Shown here in pieces: positions 24,813 through 33,552 of a stretch of 64,000 nucleotides of DNA. This DNA is from Halobaculum gomorrense (GTDB lineage Archaea > Halobacteriota > Halobacteria > Halobacteriales > Haloferacaceae): assembly GCF_900129775.1 (NCBI RefSeq), contig NZ_FQWV01000005.1, positions 1 through 64,000 of the forward strand, given 5' to 3'. The notes under the pieces are model-generated. The model searched no databases and was not told the origin of the DNA. It worked only from the letters and a program-made list of their open reading frames with translations. The position numbers were made by a program, and so were the translations under genes. Numbering within the stretch: the first letter of the stretch is position 1; each line of letters opens with the position of its first letter.

Positions 24813-26306
24813 ATGGCGAACGACGGATCCGAGGGAAGTCCGTTCTCACAGAAGCTGGAGGTATCGGAAGCGCTGACGTTCGACGACGTCCTGTTGCGTC
24901 CCAAGGAGAGCCGAGTCGAGCCCGACGAGGCTGACGTCTCCACACGCGTGTCGTCCAACGTCGAGCTGACGATCCCCGTCCTCTCGGCGGCGATGGACAC
25001 CGTCACCGAGTCCGAGTTGGCGATCTCGATGGCCCGCGAGGGCGGTCTGGGCGTGCTCCACCGCAACATGACCGTCGAGGAGACGGTCGCGGAGGTCGAG
25101 CGCGTCAAGCGCGCCGACGAGCTGGTGATCCGCCGCGAGAACGTGGTCACCGCCTCACCCGACCAGCCCGTCCGCGAGGTCGACGCGATGATGGAGCACG
25201 AGGGCGTCTCCGGCGCCCCCGTCGTCGACGAGGACGACGCTGTCCTCGGCATCATCTCGGGCACCGACATCCGTCCGTACCTGGAGGTCGGCGAGTCCGA
25301 CGCCGTCCGCGAGGCGATGACGGACGAGGTCATCACCGCCCCGGAGGATGTCGACGCCCGTGAGGCGCTGGAGCTCATGTACGACCACAAGATCGAGCGC
25401 GTTCCGGTCGTCGACGACGACGACCGGCTCGTCGGCCTCGTGACGATGCAGGGGACGCTCGCGCGCCGCGAGCACACCGACGCCGCCCGCGACGAGTCGG
25501 GCTCGCTGCTCGTCGGCGTCGCCGTCGGGCCGTTCGAAGAGGAGCGCGCCGTCGCCGCCGACGAGGCCGGCGCGGACGTGTTGTTCATCGACTGCGCGCA
25601 CGCGCACAACCTCAACGTCCTCGACTCCGCGGAGGCGATCAAAGCCGAGGTCGACGCCGACGTGGTGGTCGGCAACGTCGGCACTCGCGAGGCCGCCGAG
25701 GCCGCCGTCGGCTTCGCCGACGGCCTCAAGGTCGGCATCGGGCCGGGCTCCATCTGCACCACGCGCGTCGTGAGCGGCGCGGGGATGCCCCAGATCACCG
25801 CCGTCGCGCAGGTGGCCGACGTGGCCGCCCGCGAGGACGTGCCCGTCATCGCCGACGGGGGGATCCGCTACTCCGGCGACGCGATCAAGGCGATCGCCGC
25901 CGGCGCCGACGCGGTGATGCTCGGGTCGTACTTCGCGGGCACCGACGAGGCGCCCGGCCGCGTCATCACGATGAACGGCAAGCGCTACAAACAGTACCGC
26001 GGCATGGGCTCGGTCGGCGCGATGTCCGAGGGCGGCGGCGACCGCTACCTCAAGGACGCCGAGGAGGACGAGGAGTTCGTCCCCGAGGGGGTCGAGGCCG
26101 CGACCCCGTACAAGGGGCCGCTCTCGTCGGAGCTCCACCAGCTCGTCGGCGGCATGCGCTCGGGCATGGGGTACGTCGGCGCCGAGACGCTTCCCGGATT
26201 CAAACAACGCGCGGAGTTCGTCCGCGTCTCCCAGGCCGGCCAGACCGAGGGCCACCCCCACGACGTGACCATCACCGACGAGGCGCCGAACTACAGCCCG
26301 GAGTAA
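24813..26306 (+). CDS. guaB: IMP dehydrogenase
   Basis: 497 residues from ATG 24813 ([17 protein letters not shown]). It oxidises IMP to XMP with NAD+, the committed step of GMP synthesis. [19 protein letters not shown] opens the barrel. Two CBS domains occupy about residues 95-215 ([40 protein letters not shown]). The catalytic Cys lies in [19 protein letters not shown] loops include [20 protein letters not shown] and [10 protein letters not shown]. An upstream in-frame ATG at 24762 adds only unrelated residues. It is a single gene unit. Confidence 0.96.
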   Translation: MANDGSEGSPFSQKLEVSEALTFDDVLLRPKESRVEPDEADVSTRVSSNVELTIPVLSAAMDTVTESELAISMAREGGLGVLHRNMTVEETVAEVERVKRADELVIRRENVVTASPDQPVREVDAMMEHEGVSGAPVVDEDDAVLGIISGTDIRPYLEVGESDAVREAMTDEVITAPEDVDAREALELMYDHKIERVPVVDDDDRLVGLVTMQGTLARREHTDAARDESGSLLVGVAVGPFEEERAVAADEAGADVLFIDCAHAHNLNVLDSAEAIKAEVDADVVVGNVGTREAAEAAVGFADGLKVGIGPGSICTTRVVSGAGMPQITAVAQVADVAAREDVPVIADGGIRYSGDAIKAIAAGADAVMLGSYFAGTDEAPGRVITMNGKRYKQYRGMGSVGAMSEGGGDRYLKDAEEDEEFVPEGVEAATPYKGPLSSELHQLVGGMRSGMGYVGAETLPGFKQRAEFVRVSQAGQTEGHPHDVTITDEAPNYSPE

Positions 26307-26584
26307 TCGGCGCGGAAACCGACCTCGGCTCGCCTCGGCGACGCGTGCGCCGCCAGTGTAGTGTCTGACGGCCGGTGGACGACGCGTGACCGCTTTCGGA
26401 CGCGACGGCCGGTAAGCTTTCGATGGCGGTGCCCGTACGTCCCTCCGGTGGCTGGTGGCCACCGCGGACAGTGGGGCACCACGGCAGGCGTGACGCGAAC
26501 CCGTCACCTGACCCACGCCAATTTTCGACCGGTTCCCCCGTACATCGCATACGGTTAAGTACCCGGCGGTGACAACACCAATTG

Positions 26585-26716
26585 ATGGCCGGACGGCGCC
26601 GGTACGCCCGAACGTCCGCGCGACGGAGAGTCGCGGGACCGGTATGCGTCGACGGATACCGTGATGTAGGCCGGTCCGTCACGGACGAAGGACCGCCGAG
26701 GGGGGACACAGCATGA
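26585..26716 (+). CDS. candidate 43-residue leader peptide coupled to the HalX regulator gene
   Basis: A small frame beginning MAGRRRYARTSARRRVAGPV, very basic, unlike the acidic neighbours. A TATA-like GGTTAAG near 26551-26557 would place transcription start close to this ATG, making it leaderless. Its stop TGA overlaps the start of the response regulator (ATGA at 26713-26716), the arrangement used for translational coupling. No homology is recognised and Arg-rich frames arise by chance in GC-rich DNA, so confidence is low. Confidence 0.3.
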   Translation: MAGRRRYARTSARRRVAGPVCVDGYRDVGRSVTDEGPPRGDTA

Positions 26717-27366
26717 GCGAGGACACGGGCACCCGCGCGCCGGACGACCCGGCCGAGCCGCCGGTCGTCCTCGTCGTCGAGGACGAGCCCGACCTCGCGG
26801 ACCTGTACGCGGCGTGGCTCGACGGCGAATACGACGTTCGCACCGCCTACGGAGGTCAAGCGGCGCTCGACGAACTCGTCCCCGAGATCGACGTGATCCT
26901 CCTCGACCGCCGGATGCCCGGACTGTCCGGCGACGAGGTGCTCGAGGAGGCCCGGGACCGCGGGATCGACGCCCGCGTCGCGATGGTCACCGCCGTCGAG
27001 CCCGACTTCGACATCATCGAGATGGGGTTCGACGACTACCTCGTCAAGCCCGTCACGCGCGAATCCCTGCTCGACACCGTCGAGGGGTTGTACTCTCGCT
27101 CGGCGTACGACTCGCGGGTCCAGGAGTTGTTCGCGGTCTCCTCGAAGATGGCCGTGCTCGAAGCCGAGAAGGGACGAGCGGCGCTGGAGGAGTCCGAGCG
27201 GTACGAGTCGCTCGAACGACGGGCGGCGACGCTTCGCGCGGAGCTCGACGAGGAGGTCGCCAGCTTCGGCGACGGCGAGTTCGAACGGGCGTTTCGCGAC
27301 CTCGACAACGGTGATTCGGTGGACGACGACGACCTCTTCGACGACGACGGCTTCGATGACCTCTGA
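26713..27366 (+). CDS. HalX-domain response regulator
   Basis: 217 residues. The receiver domain spans about 20-135: VVLVVEDEPDLADLY (acidic pocket), ILLDRRMPGLSGDE (phospho-acceptor Asp65), AMVTAVEPDFD, YLVKPVTRESLL (conserved Lys). The C-terminal half is a coiled HalX region (MAVLEAEKGRAALEESERYE, SLERRAATLRAELDEEVASF) with no DNA-binding domain, as usual for this haloarchaeal class. The tail is very acidic. No histidine kinase is adjacent, so its partner is elsewhere. A GAGGGGGG purine run sits just upstream of the ATG. Confidence 0.9.
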   Translation: MSEDTGTRAPDDPAEPPVVLVVEDEPDLADLYAAWLDGEYDVRTAYGGQAALDELVPEIDVILLDRRMPGLSGDEVLEEARDRGIDARVAMVTAVEPDFDIIEMGFDDYLVKPVTRESLLDTVEGLYSRSAYDSRVQELFAVSSKMAVLEAEKGRAALEESERYESLERRAATLRAELDEEVASFGDGEFERAFRDLDNGDSVDDDDLFDDDGFDDL

Positions 27367-27446
27367 ACGAGGTCGAGTCGCCCGCGTTCGATGGCGTTCC
27401 GTTCGAAAATTCGGCGAACGGTGCGTGTCGACTCCGCTAGTGACTG

Positions 27447-28733
27447 CTACGAGAGGAACCGCTCCAGGCGCGCCATCGCCTCCTTGAGGTCGTCCAGCCC
27501 GGTCGCATACGAGATCCTGATGTGGCCCTCGCCGCCCGCGCCAAAGGCGGTCCCGGGGACGGCCGCGACGCCCTCCGCCTCCAGCAGCTCGGTCGCGAAC
27601 GCGCGGGCGTCGCCGTCGGACGCCACGTCGGCGACGCGGGGGAACGCGTAGAACGCGCCGCCCGGCTCCGCCACCGGGAGGCCGAGCTCGCGCAGCCGCG
27701 AGACGACGTACCGACGGCGTCGATCGTACTCCCGCCGCATCTCCTCGACCTCGTCGTCGCACCGATCGATGGCCGCCAGCGCGGCGTGTTGGGCGGTCGT
27801 CGGCGCCGACAGCATCGCGTACTGGTGGACCTTCGTCATCGCGTCGATCGCCGCTTCGGGACCCATCGCGTAGCCGAGGCGCAGGCCGGTCATGGCGTAC
27901 GCCTTCGAGAAGCCGTTGATGACGACCGTGCGCTCGCGCATCCCCGGCCGCGTCGCAACCGACTGGTGGTCCCCGTCGTAGGTGAGCGCGGCGTAGATCT
28001 CGTCGGCGACGACGAGCAGGTCGTGCTCGCGGCAGAACGCCGCGACGGCGTCCATCTCGTCGGCGTCCATCGTCGCCCCGGTGGGGTTGTTCGGGTAACA
28101 GAGCACGAGCACGTCGGCCTCGTCGACGCCCGCCTCCGACAGCGCTTCCGTCGTGAGTGCCCAGCCGTCCTCGTGGCGGGTGTGCACCGGGAGCGGCTCC
28201 CCGCCGGCGAAGCGTACGCCCGGCCCGTAGGAGACGTACGTCGGCGTCGGGAGCGCGACCGTGTCGCCGGGGTTCACGAACGCCCGGAACGCCAGGTCGA
28301 CCGCCTCTGAGGCGCCGGTCGTCACGAGGACCTCCGAGTCGGGGTCGTACGACTGCCCGTAGCGCGTGACGCGCTCGGCGATCGCCCGCCGGAGGTCGGG
28401 CATACCGCGGTTGGCGGTGTAGCTGGTGCGTCCCCGCTCCAGCGACTCGATCGCCGCCGAGCGCGCGGCCCACGGCGCGGTGAAGTCGGGCTCGCCGACG
28501 CCCAGCGAGATCACGTCGTCGCGGTTCTCGGCAATCTCGAAGAACTCGCGGATGCCCGACGGCGGCACCGACGCGACGCGATCGGCGGGGCTGAACCGTG
28601 ATCCCTCGCCCTCGGACGCCTCCGCTCCGCTGGCGGCACCGCCGTCGGTCTCGACGGACCCGCGGCCGGCACCGGTCGGGTCGTCGCCGCCGCGGTCTCG
28701 GGCGTCGCTGTCTCGGGGGTCGCCGCCGTTCAT
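27447..28733 (-). CDS. PLP-dependent aminotransferase, class I/II
   Basis: 428 residues. About 50 acidic/Gly-rich residues precede the enzyme proper (SPADRVASVPPSGIREFFEI). Motifs are ISLGVGEPDFTAPWA, YTANRGMPDLRRAIA, CYPNNPTGATMD, VVADEIYAALTY, the PLP lysine in INGFSKAYAMTGLRLGY, and GHIRISYATG near the end. This is the aspartate/aromatic aminotransferase type Ib pattern. The start ATG overlaps the Lrp regulator stop by four bases (28730-28733), so the two are one operon and the regulator probably senses a related amino acid. Confidence 0.92.
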   Translation of the reverse strand: MNGGDPRDSDARDRGGDDPTGAGRGSVETDGGAASGAEASEGEGSRFSPADRVASVPPSGIREFFEIAENRDDVISLGVGEPDFTAPWAARSAAIESLERGRTSYTANRGMPDLRRAIAERVTRYGQSYDPDSEVLVTTGASEAVDLAFRAFVNPGDTVALPTPTYVSYGPGVRFAGGEPLPVHTRHEDGWALTTEALSEAGVDEADVLVLCYPNNPTGATMDADEMDAVAAFCREHDLLVVADEIYAALTYDGDHQSVATRPGMRERTVVINGFSKAYAMTGLRLGYAMGPEAAIDAMTKVHQYAMLSAPTTAQHAALAAIDRCDDEVEEMRREYDRRRRYVVSRLRELGLPVAEPGGAFYAFPRVADVASDGDARAFATELLEAEGVAAVPGTAFGAGGEGHIRISYATGLDDLKEAMARLERFLS

Positions 28734-29221
28734 GGCGTCACAGAGAGGCGGTCGTCGTCGTCGCGGTCGGTGAAGCTGACGCCCCGTTCCTTGTACGTCT
28801 CCATCACGTAGTGGGTGACCGTCTTCGTCACCGCCGGAAGCGGCGCGACCTCCTCGGAGACGAACCCCGACACGTCGCCCATCGACGAGCCGGAGACGTT
28901 GACCGCGAAGTCGTAGTCGCCCGACATCAGCCGCAGCGAGTCGACCGCCGGCGACTCCGCGATGCGGCGGGCCACGTCGTCGTAGTCGGTCTCGCGGTCG
29001 AGCTCGACGTTCACTTCGACGATGGCGCTGACGCGCTCCTCGTCGACGGCGTCCCAGTCGACGACTGCGGTGTAGCCACGCAGGGCCCCCGACGCCTCCA
29101 ACTCGGTGAGCCTCTCCTCGACGGTCGCCTCGTCCAGCCCGGTCTGGCGGGCCAGGTCGGCGGTGGACTCGCGTGCGTCGTCGACGAGCGCGTCTAGCAG
29201 GGATCGGGTAGCCTCGTCCAT
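28730..29221 (-). CDS. Lrp/AsnC family transcriptional regulator
   Basis: 163 residues. The N-terminal helix-turn-helix (residues 1-60) includes LLDALVDDARESTADLARQT, then GLDEATVEERLTELEASG. The C-terminal part is a RAM-type effector domain (VSAIVEVNVELDRET, PAVDSLRLMSGDYDFAVNVS). Lrp-type proteins form dimers/octamers that respond to amino acids. It is the first gene of a two-gene operon with the aminotransferase, overlapping by ATGA. Confidence 0.92.
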   Translation of the reverse strand: MDEATRSLLDALVDDARESTADLARQTGLDEATVEERLTELEASGALRGYTAVVDWDAVDEERVSAIVEVNVELDRETDYDDVARRIAESPAVDSLRLMSGDYDFAVNVSGSSMGDVSGFVSEEVAPLPAVTKTVTHYVMETYKERGVSFTDRDDDDRLSVTP

Positions 29222-29381
29222 ACTCCCCGACTCGTACGGCCGGGCAAAGCGGTTTCGCCCGGCGCGATATCAGCGAACACACCGCACGGGTCCCCGTCGG
29301 CGACGGCACCGCCGCCGTGTCGAAACCGGGCGGGTCGTCCCGAGTCGGATCCCTGAAGCCGCGGAGCCACACAGGGGCCGT

Positions 29382-29807
29382 ATGAACTACATCGTCTGGT
29401 CGGTGGTGGCGCTGGCGGCGTACTCGTTCGTCGCGCCGCTGATGCGGCTGGCGACCGCCGGCGAGGGGGCCATCCCCAGCACCGTCGCCGCATTCGTCGC
29501 CAACTCGGTGCTCGTCGTCGCCACGCTCGCGGTCATCGGGTTCACCGGCGACGGCGTCGTCGAGCACCTCACGGACCCGCGGATGGGCTACGTGCTCGCG
29601 GCGGGCGCCTGCCTCTCGGTCGGCATCCTCGCGTACTACCGCGCGCTGTCGGTCGGTCGTGTGTCGATCGTCGCCCCGATCTTCGCCATGTTCTTCGTCG
29701 CCTCCTCGGCGGTCGGCGTCGTGCTCCTCGACGAACCCGTCACCGCGCGAAAGCTCCTCGGCGTCGGTTTCGCGGTCGTCGCCGTCGTGCTCGTCGCGGG
29801 GGAGTGA
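29382..29807 (+). CDS. EamA-family transporter, single-repeat form
   Basis: 141 residues, half the length of a normal ten-helix DMT transporter. There are about five hydrophobic segments (IVWSVVALAAYSFVAPLM, VAAFVANSVLVVATLAVIGF, GYVLAAGACLSVGILAYYRA, VSIVAPIFAMFFVASSAVGV, LLGVGFAVVAVVLVAG). The loop VVLLDEPVTARKLLG is typical of the EamA repeat end. Such one-repeat proteins work as dimers. The start ATG 29382 (MNYIVWSV) is divergent from the Lrp gene. The substrate is unknown. Confidence 0.85.
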   Translation: MNYIVWSVVALAAYSFVAPLMRLATAGEGAIPSTVAAFVANSVLVVATLAVIGFTGDGVVEHLTDPRMGYVLAAGACLSVGILAYYRALSVGRVSIVAPIFAMFFVASSAVGVVLLDEPVTARKLLGVGFAVVAVVLVAGE

Positions 29808-29873
29808 CCGGCGACCCGCGACCGTCTCGGCGGGTACGAACGTTTATCTGGGATACCGACCCAGACGCCCCGA

Positions 29874-30185
29874 ATGTCCAGGTCGCGACCGAGCGCGGGC
29901 TCCCCGGGGCGACGCGGTGTCGGTCGCTGGTGGGTCCACCGGCACCTGCTGACCGTCGTCGCCGCCGCGGTCGTCGTCGCAGCTGTCGCCCAGGCGCTCG
30001 CCGTCGGCGCCGAGGCGACAGCCGCCGCCGTCGCTCCGACCCCGCTGCGGTCGCTCGGGCTGTCTGTCGCACTCGATCGCGTCGCCGCCGCGGCCGCGTT
30101 CACGGCCGCAGTTAGCGGCCTCATCGGGGGTGCGGCCGCCGCCTACGGCGTCTGCGCCGCGATCGTGGGAGTCGCCGCCGCGTAG
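29874..30185 (+). CDS. small hypothetical membrane protein
   Basis: 103 residues. A basic N-terminus (MSRSRPSAGSPGRRGVGRWW) is followed by two Ala/Val-rich hydrophobic stretches (LLTVVAAAVVVAAVAQALAV and AFTAAVSGLIGGAAAAYGVC) and a third at the extreme C-terminus. A GTTTATCT box near 29841-29848 lies about 30 bases before the ATG. No family is recognised. The Ala-rich composition means a chance frame cannot be fully excluded. Confidence 0.6.
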   Translation: MSRSRPSAGSPGRRGVGRWWVHRHLLTVVAAAVVVAAVAQALAVGAEATAAAVAPTPLRSLGLSVALDRVAAAAAFTAAVSGLIGGAAAAYGVCAAIVGVAAA

Positions 30186-30227
30186 CCTTTCAGCGACCTT
30201 TTGTACGGTCGTGTCGATGGTCGAGAC

Positions 30228-30443
30228 ATGACCGAGTTCGAGAAAGACGACAGCGTCGTGCTGCACGATGAGCACAGCGAGTTCGACGGCGAGACCGGCA
30301 CCGTGACGCAGGTGATGGAGACGATGTTCGGCGACGCGACGTACACTGTCAGCTTCGAGGAGGGCCAAGAGCAGGGCGTCCCGGCCGACCAGTTGACTGC
30401 CGCCGACACTGACGCGGACGCCGCCGTCGACGACGAGGAGTAA
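30228..30443 (+). CDS. small DUF1918-like protein
   Basis: 71 residues starting MTEFEKDDSVVLHDEHSEFD. The core is a small beta barrel (KDDSVVLHDEHSEFDGETG, TVTQVMETMFGDATYTVSFE, EGQEQGVPADQL), reminiscent of DUF1918/KOW-like domains found across Halobacteria. An acidic tail follows. A TTTTGTACGG stretch about 30 bases upstream may be the TATA box. Its role is unknown. Confidence 0.7.
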   Translation: MTEFEKDDSVVLHDEHSEFDGETGTVTQVMETMFGDATYTVSFEEGQEQGVPADQLTAADTDADAAVDDEE

Positions 30444-30515
30444 CGCCGTTTCGAGGGGACAACGACGACCAACCCGTCGTCGGCTTCCCGTATCACCGCA
30501 CGTACGTATCGACTC

Positions 30516-30533
30516 CCATGCCCGCAGGCATGG
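30516..30533. terminator. perfect hairpin between convergent genes
   Basis: CCATGCC-CGCA-GGCATGG forms a 7-bp perfect stem with a 4-base loop. It sits between two convergent genes (DUF1918-like ending 30443 and MFS ending 30564), where a shared terminator would be useful. There is no T-run, so a terminator role is inferred. Confidence 0.35.
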
Positions 30534-30563
30534 CCACGACCCCCACTGACGCCGCGGGTCGGG

Positions 30564-31757
30564 TCAGGCGCTGTCCGGGACGGGGTCGCGCCACGCGAGC
30601 ACCGCGAGCGACCCGACGGCCAGCGTGACCCCCGCGGCGGCCAGCGCGACGCCGGGCGAGAAGCGATCCGAGAGAGTGCCGCTGGCCAACTGGAACGGCA
30701 CGACCGTCACCCCCGAGACCATCGCCATCGCCGACAGCGTCGTCGCGCGCCCGAGCGAGGCGATGCGGTCGTTGACGTAGTTGGCCGCGAACACCGAGGT
30801 CGCCTCCGAGAGGCCGCGCACGAGCACGAACGCGGGAAACGCCACCAGCGGAACGGCCCATTGGCCGACGAGCAGCGCCGCCACGACGAACGGCGTCGTC
30901 AGGAACCACGCCCGCAGGCCCACGCGATCGCGGAGCCACCCCGCTCGGCCGGTGAGCAGCGCGCCGACGAGGCTGATCCCCGCGTAGTACCAGCCGAGGA
31001 ACGGCTCGACGCCGCCTGCGACCCCCACGAGCGCCGCGCCCGCGCCGTCGACGGCGACCGCCTCGATGCGCGGCTGGAGAAAAATGAACACGAGGTACGT
31101 GACCGCAGAGAACAGCACGTAGTAGTACGGGAGAAACGACCGCAGACGGGGGTCCCGAACTGCGGCTCGGACGGCCTCCAACGCCGCTCGCGGCGTCAGC
31201 GGGTCGAACTCGGGTGTCCCGCCCGCGTCGTCGACGGTGAGCAGGACGAGGGCTCCGACGGCGGTGACGCCCGCCGCGACGAGAAACGGCAGGGACAGGT
31301 CGATGCCGGCGAGCCATCCGCCGGCGACGGCGCCGCTGACACCGACGGCCAGCGCGACCGACTCGCCGCGGCCCCGGACGGTCGCGAACTCCCGGTCGCC
31401 GACCAGCGAGTCGTACAGCCAGGCGTCCTCGCTCCCCGAGCGGAAGGCGTACCCCACCGACCACAGCACGTACAGCGCCAGCAGCGCCGGGAACGTCGTC
31501 GAGAACGCGATGCCAGCGAGCGTACCCGCGATGATCGCCGTCCCCACGACGAGGCTCAATCGCCGGCCGATCAGGTCGCCGACGTAGCCCGTCGGCACCT
31601 CAGCCACCACGGTCGTCAGGTTGTACGCCGCCTCCAAGATCGCGATCTGGGTGAACGAGAGGCCGACGGAGAGGAAGTAGAGGTACATGATCGGACGGTA
31701 CAGTTCGACCGCGCGGGTGGCCTTGTAGAGGTAGTAGCGGAAAACGGCCGGCGACAT
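30564..31757 (-). CDS. MFS transporter
   Basis: 397 residues with twelve hydrophobic segments. MSPAVFRYYLYKATRAVELY opens the protein. The MFS signature between TM2 and TM3 is EVPTGYVGDLIGRRLSLVVG (GxxxDxxGRR type). A pattern like VFIFLQPRIEAVAV starts the second half. It resembles the DHA1-type/Tet-like exporters common in Halobacteria. The substrate cannot be assigned. The next gene upstream (31844) is divergent. Confidence 0.88.
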   Translation of the reverse strand: MSPAVFRYYLYKATRAVELYRPIMYLYFLSVGLSFTQIAILEAAYNLTTVVAEVPTGYVGDLIGRRLSLVVGTAIIAGTLAGIAFSTTFPALLALYVLWSVGYAFRSGSEDAWLYDSLVGDREFATVRGRGESVALAVGVSGAVAGGWLAGIDLSLPFLVAAGVTAVGALVLLTVDDAGGTPEFDPLTPRAALEAVRAAVRDPRLRSFLPYYYVLFSAVTYLVFIFLQPRIEAVAVDGAGAALVGVAGGVEPFLGWYYAGISLVGALLTGRAGWLRDRVGLRAWFLTTPFVVAALLVGQWAVPLVAFPAFVLVRGLSEATSVFAANYVNDRIASLGRATTLSAMAMVSGVTVVPFQLASGTLSDRFSPGVALAAAGVTLAVGSLAVLAWRDPVPDSA

Positions 31758-31843
31758 CGCTATGTAGGTGTGCCTATCGGGTAGGAAAACGCTCCGGTCC
31801 AGTCCGACCCCTTTTCATCCCGCCGCGCCTACTGGCGACCAAC

Positions 31844-32335
31844 GTGAGCTCCGTTCCCTTCCACTACGTCGATCTGCGGGCCTTCTGCTACGCCACGGAG
31901 GACGAAAAGCGCGTGGAGGACGCGCTGCGCACGTTCCTTCCAGAGGAGTTCGATATCGAGCGCGTCGTCAACGCCGGCCACCACGGCGACCGGATCGTCG
32001 TGCTCTCGGCGCGCGTCGAGCGCGCCGACGACGTGCGTCACGTCCTCTCGATGCTCTCGGAACTGCCCGAGTGGGACCGCGTGCTCGCCGAACTCGACGA
32101 GCGCGTCGACGACAACAACTCGCTGTTCCTCCGGCTCGACAAGCAGGCGGCGTTCACGGGCAGCGCAGAACTCGGACCCGGGATCACCTTCCGCGCGAAG
32201 GTGGAGGCGTACCCCGCCAAGCGCGAGAAGGCCGTCAAGAACGCCCGCGAGACGTTCGAGGAACTGGTCGAGGAGGCGGGCGGGGCGGGCGGCTCCGACG
32301 GCGAGACGGGCAGATCTGACGGCGAGGCGGCCTAA
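31844..32335 (+). CDS. RNA-binding domain protein (exosome-subunit-like, COG1325)
   Basis: 163 residues from a GTG start (VSSVPFHYVDLRAFCYATED). The family is a small archaeal RNA-binding fold: VEDALRTFLPEEFDIERVVN, AGHHGDRIVVLSARVERADD, DDNNSLFLRLDKQAAFTGSA, FRAKVEAYPAKREKAVKNAR. The family has been predicted to be exosome-associated from gene neighbourhoods; no exosome gene is adjacent here. An acidic C-terminal tail follows the domain. Confidence 0.8.
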   Translation: MSSVPFHYVDLRAFCYATEDEKRVEDALRTFLPEEFDIERVVNAGHHGDRIVVLSARVERADDVRHVLSMLSELPEWDRVLAELDERVDDNNSLFLRLDKQAAFTGSAELGPGITFRAKVEAYPAKREKAVKNARETFEELVEEAGGAGGSDGETGRSDGEAA

Positions 32336-32377
32336 CCGGTCACGCCGAAAGAGGCGAACCGCAGACGGGTCGCCCGC

Positions 32378-32938
32378 TCAGGGCCACTTGATCGAACAGC
32401 CGCGGCTCGGCCCGGGGTCCAGGGCAACGTCCTCGTCCGCGAGCACGGCGTCGATGGCGTCCTCGATGTAGTACTCGGTCGCCTCGTCGTCGGGGTTGAG
32501 CGCGTCGTCGAGGCGGCCGTGGTACGCGAGCGTGAACGACCCGTCGCCCTCGGTGCGCAGGAGGAACGGGTCGGGGGTACAGACCGCGCCGTACGCCTCT
32601 GCAACCGCGGCGGTCTCGTCGCGGAGGTACGCGTCGTAGGTCACCGCGCCCGACTCGACGTACTCGACCATTCTCTCGAAGGAGTCCTCGGGGTACGCCG
32701 CGTCGTCGTTGGGGTTGATCCCGACGACCGCGCAGTCGTCGTATTCGGCGGCGATCCGGTTCAACAGGTCGAACTTCGCCTGTGCGTACGGGCAGTGGTT
32801 GCACGTGAACACGACGAGGACGGCGTCGCTGTCGGCGAAGTCCGCGAGCGCGTGCGTCTCGCCGTCGACGCCGGGGAGTTCGAAGTCGGGCACGGCATCG
32901 CCGCGCGCGAGGTCGGAGTCGGAGTCGGTCTGGACCAT
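32378..32938 (-). CDS. thioredoxin-like redoxin (AhpC/TSA superfamily)
   Basis: 186 residues from ATG 32938 (MVQTDSDSDLARGDAVPDFE). An upstream in-frame ATG adds 15 unrelated residues. The redox motif is VVFTCNHCPYAQAKFDLLNR (CxxC). VVGINPNDDAAYPEDSFERM and YGAVCTPDPFLL follow, the standard layout of the TlpA-like/redoxin subfamily. The C-terminus RGCSIKWP is typical of this group. There is no signal peptide, so it is cytoplasmic, probably a thiol-dependent reductase or peroxidase. Confidence 0.88.
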   Translation of the reverse strand: MVQTDSDSDLARGDAVPDFELPGVDGETHALADFADSDAVLVVFTCNHCPYAQAKFDLLNRIAAEYDDCAVVGINPNDDAAYPEDSFERMVEYVESGAVTYDAYLRDETAAVAEAYGAVCTPDPFLLRTEGDGSFTLAYHGRLDDALNPDDEATEYYIEDAIDAVLADEDVALDPGPSRGCSIKWP

Positions 32939-33086
32939 GGCTACTCCGGGGTTGGGGTGGCTCGGAGAAAGTCGTTGGGTCACCGAGGGCGGCGGAAACG
33001 ATCACGTCGACTCGTTGCCTCGCGCTCTGCGGGCGGGTCGTTTTGATATTCCTCCTACCGCGTCCTCTGAACCGAACGATCTGCTG

Positions 33087-33236
33087 TCAGGACATCTCGT
33101 ACCGAGCGATCTGTGCGGATCCACACGTCGGACACTCTTCGGTGGCTCCATCGACAGTGGTACCACACCTGCGACATTCCCAATAGACCTCCGTTCGATT
33201 CCTCCATGGAATCAACGTCCGCCAGGGTTGTGTCAT
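33087..33236 (-). CDS. 49-residue zinc-ribbon protein (CPxCG type)
   Basis: This gene lies in a frame masked by longer spurious frames. The product begins MTQPWRTLIPWRNRTEVYWE, then CRRCGTTVDG, then EECPTCGSAQIARYEMS and stop. The CxxC and CPTCG pairs, 16 residues apart, form a rubrerythrin-like zinc ribbon known from many small haloarchaeal CPxCG proteins. The AT-rich region upstream contains AATTATAT (33286-33295 area), a plausible TATA box about 50-55 bases before ATG 33236. GC content is lower than its neighbours. Its function is unknown; some relatives affect motility, biofilm or stress. Confidence 0.75.
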   Translation of the reverse strand: MTQPWRTLIPWRNRTEVYWECRRCGTTVDGATEECPTCGSAQIARYEMS

Positions 33237-33498
33237 TCGGGAATCCCTCCATGAGACCGCCTTAGCTCAAACTGCGGTCACTGTGGCAATATAATTACTG
33301 TTCGGCTCCCACACCTTTGGAGTGCTATTTCGTGAAGGAGTAGAGGCTGCTCCGCTCGAGATGCTCTTGTGTCAATTCTACTGCCGAATCGCAGATCGAC
33401 GCGGATCTAGTACGGGGTAGCTGATGGGTGCGCAGATGCCATGCCGGGTATACCCTCTGTATCTATCGTCCGTCACGGTTTCACAGAGAGACAAGAGC
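33237..33498. other. low-GC intergenic stretch between zinc-ribbon gene and TnpB element
   Basis: About 260 bases with distinctly lower GC than the chromosome. The left end carries the AT-rich promoter region of the minus-strand zinc-ribbon gene. The right end borders the outer end of the TnpB element. I see no gene in it. Confidence 0.5.
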
Positions 33499-33552
33499 GT
33501 GAACTACCCCACCCTACCGCTCGGGTTGACGCCCTCGCGCTTGAGGGTGGGG
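33499..33552 (-). ncRNA. right-end hairpin / probable omega-RNA 3' part of TnpB
   Basis: A perfect 9-bp stem (33507-33515 with 33544-33552) encloses a second short stem CCCTC/GAGGG. It overlaps the tnpB stop codon (TAG at 33506-33504) and ends at the GTTCAC element terminus. In TnpB systems this overlap is where the guide omega-RNA scaffold ends and the guide begins in flanking DNA. If transcribed, the guide would be the sequence just left of 33499. Confidence 0.55.

Noticed and set aside
26307-26584. Intergenic stretch after guaB with a minus-strand frame
   Set aside because: Frame is Arg/His-rich without motif; only palindromes such as GGTGGCCACC were seen.
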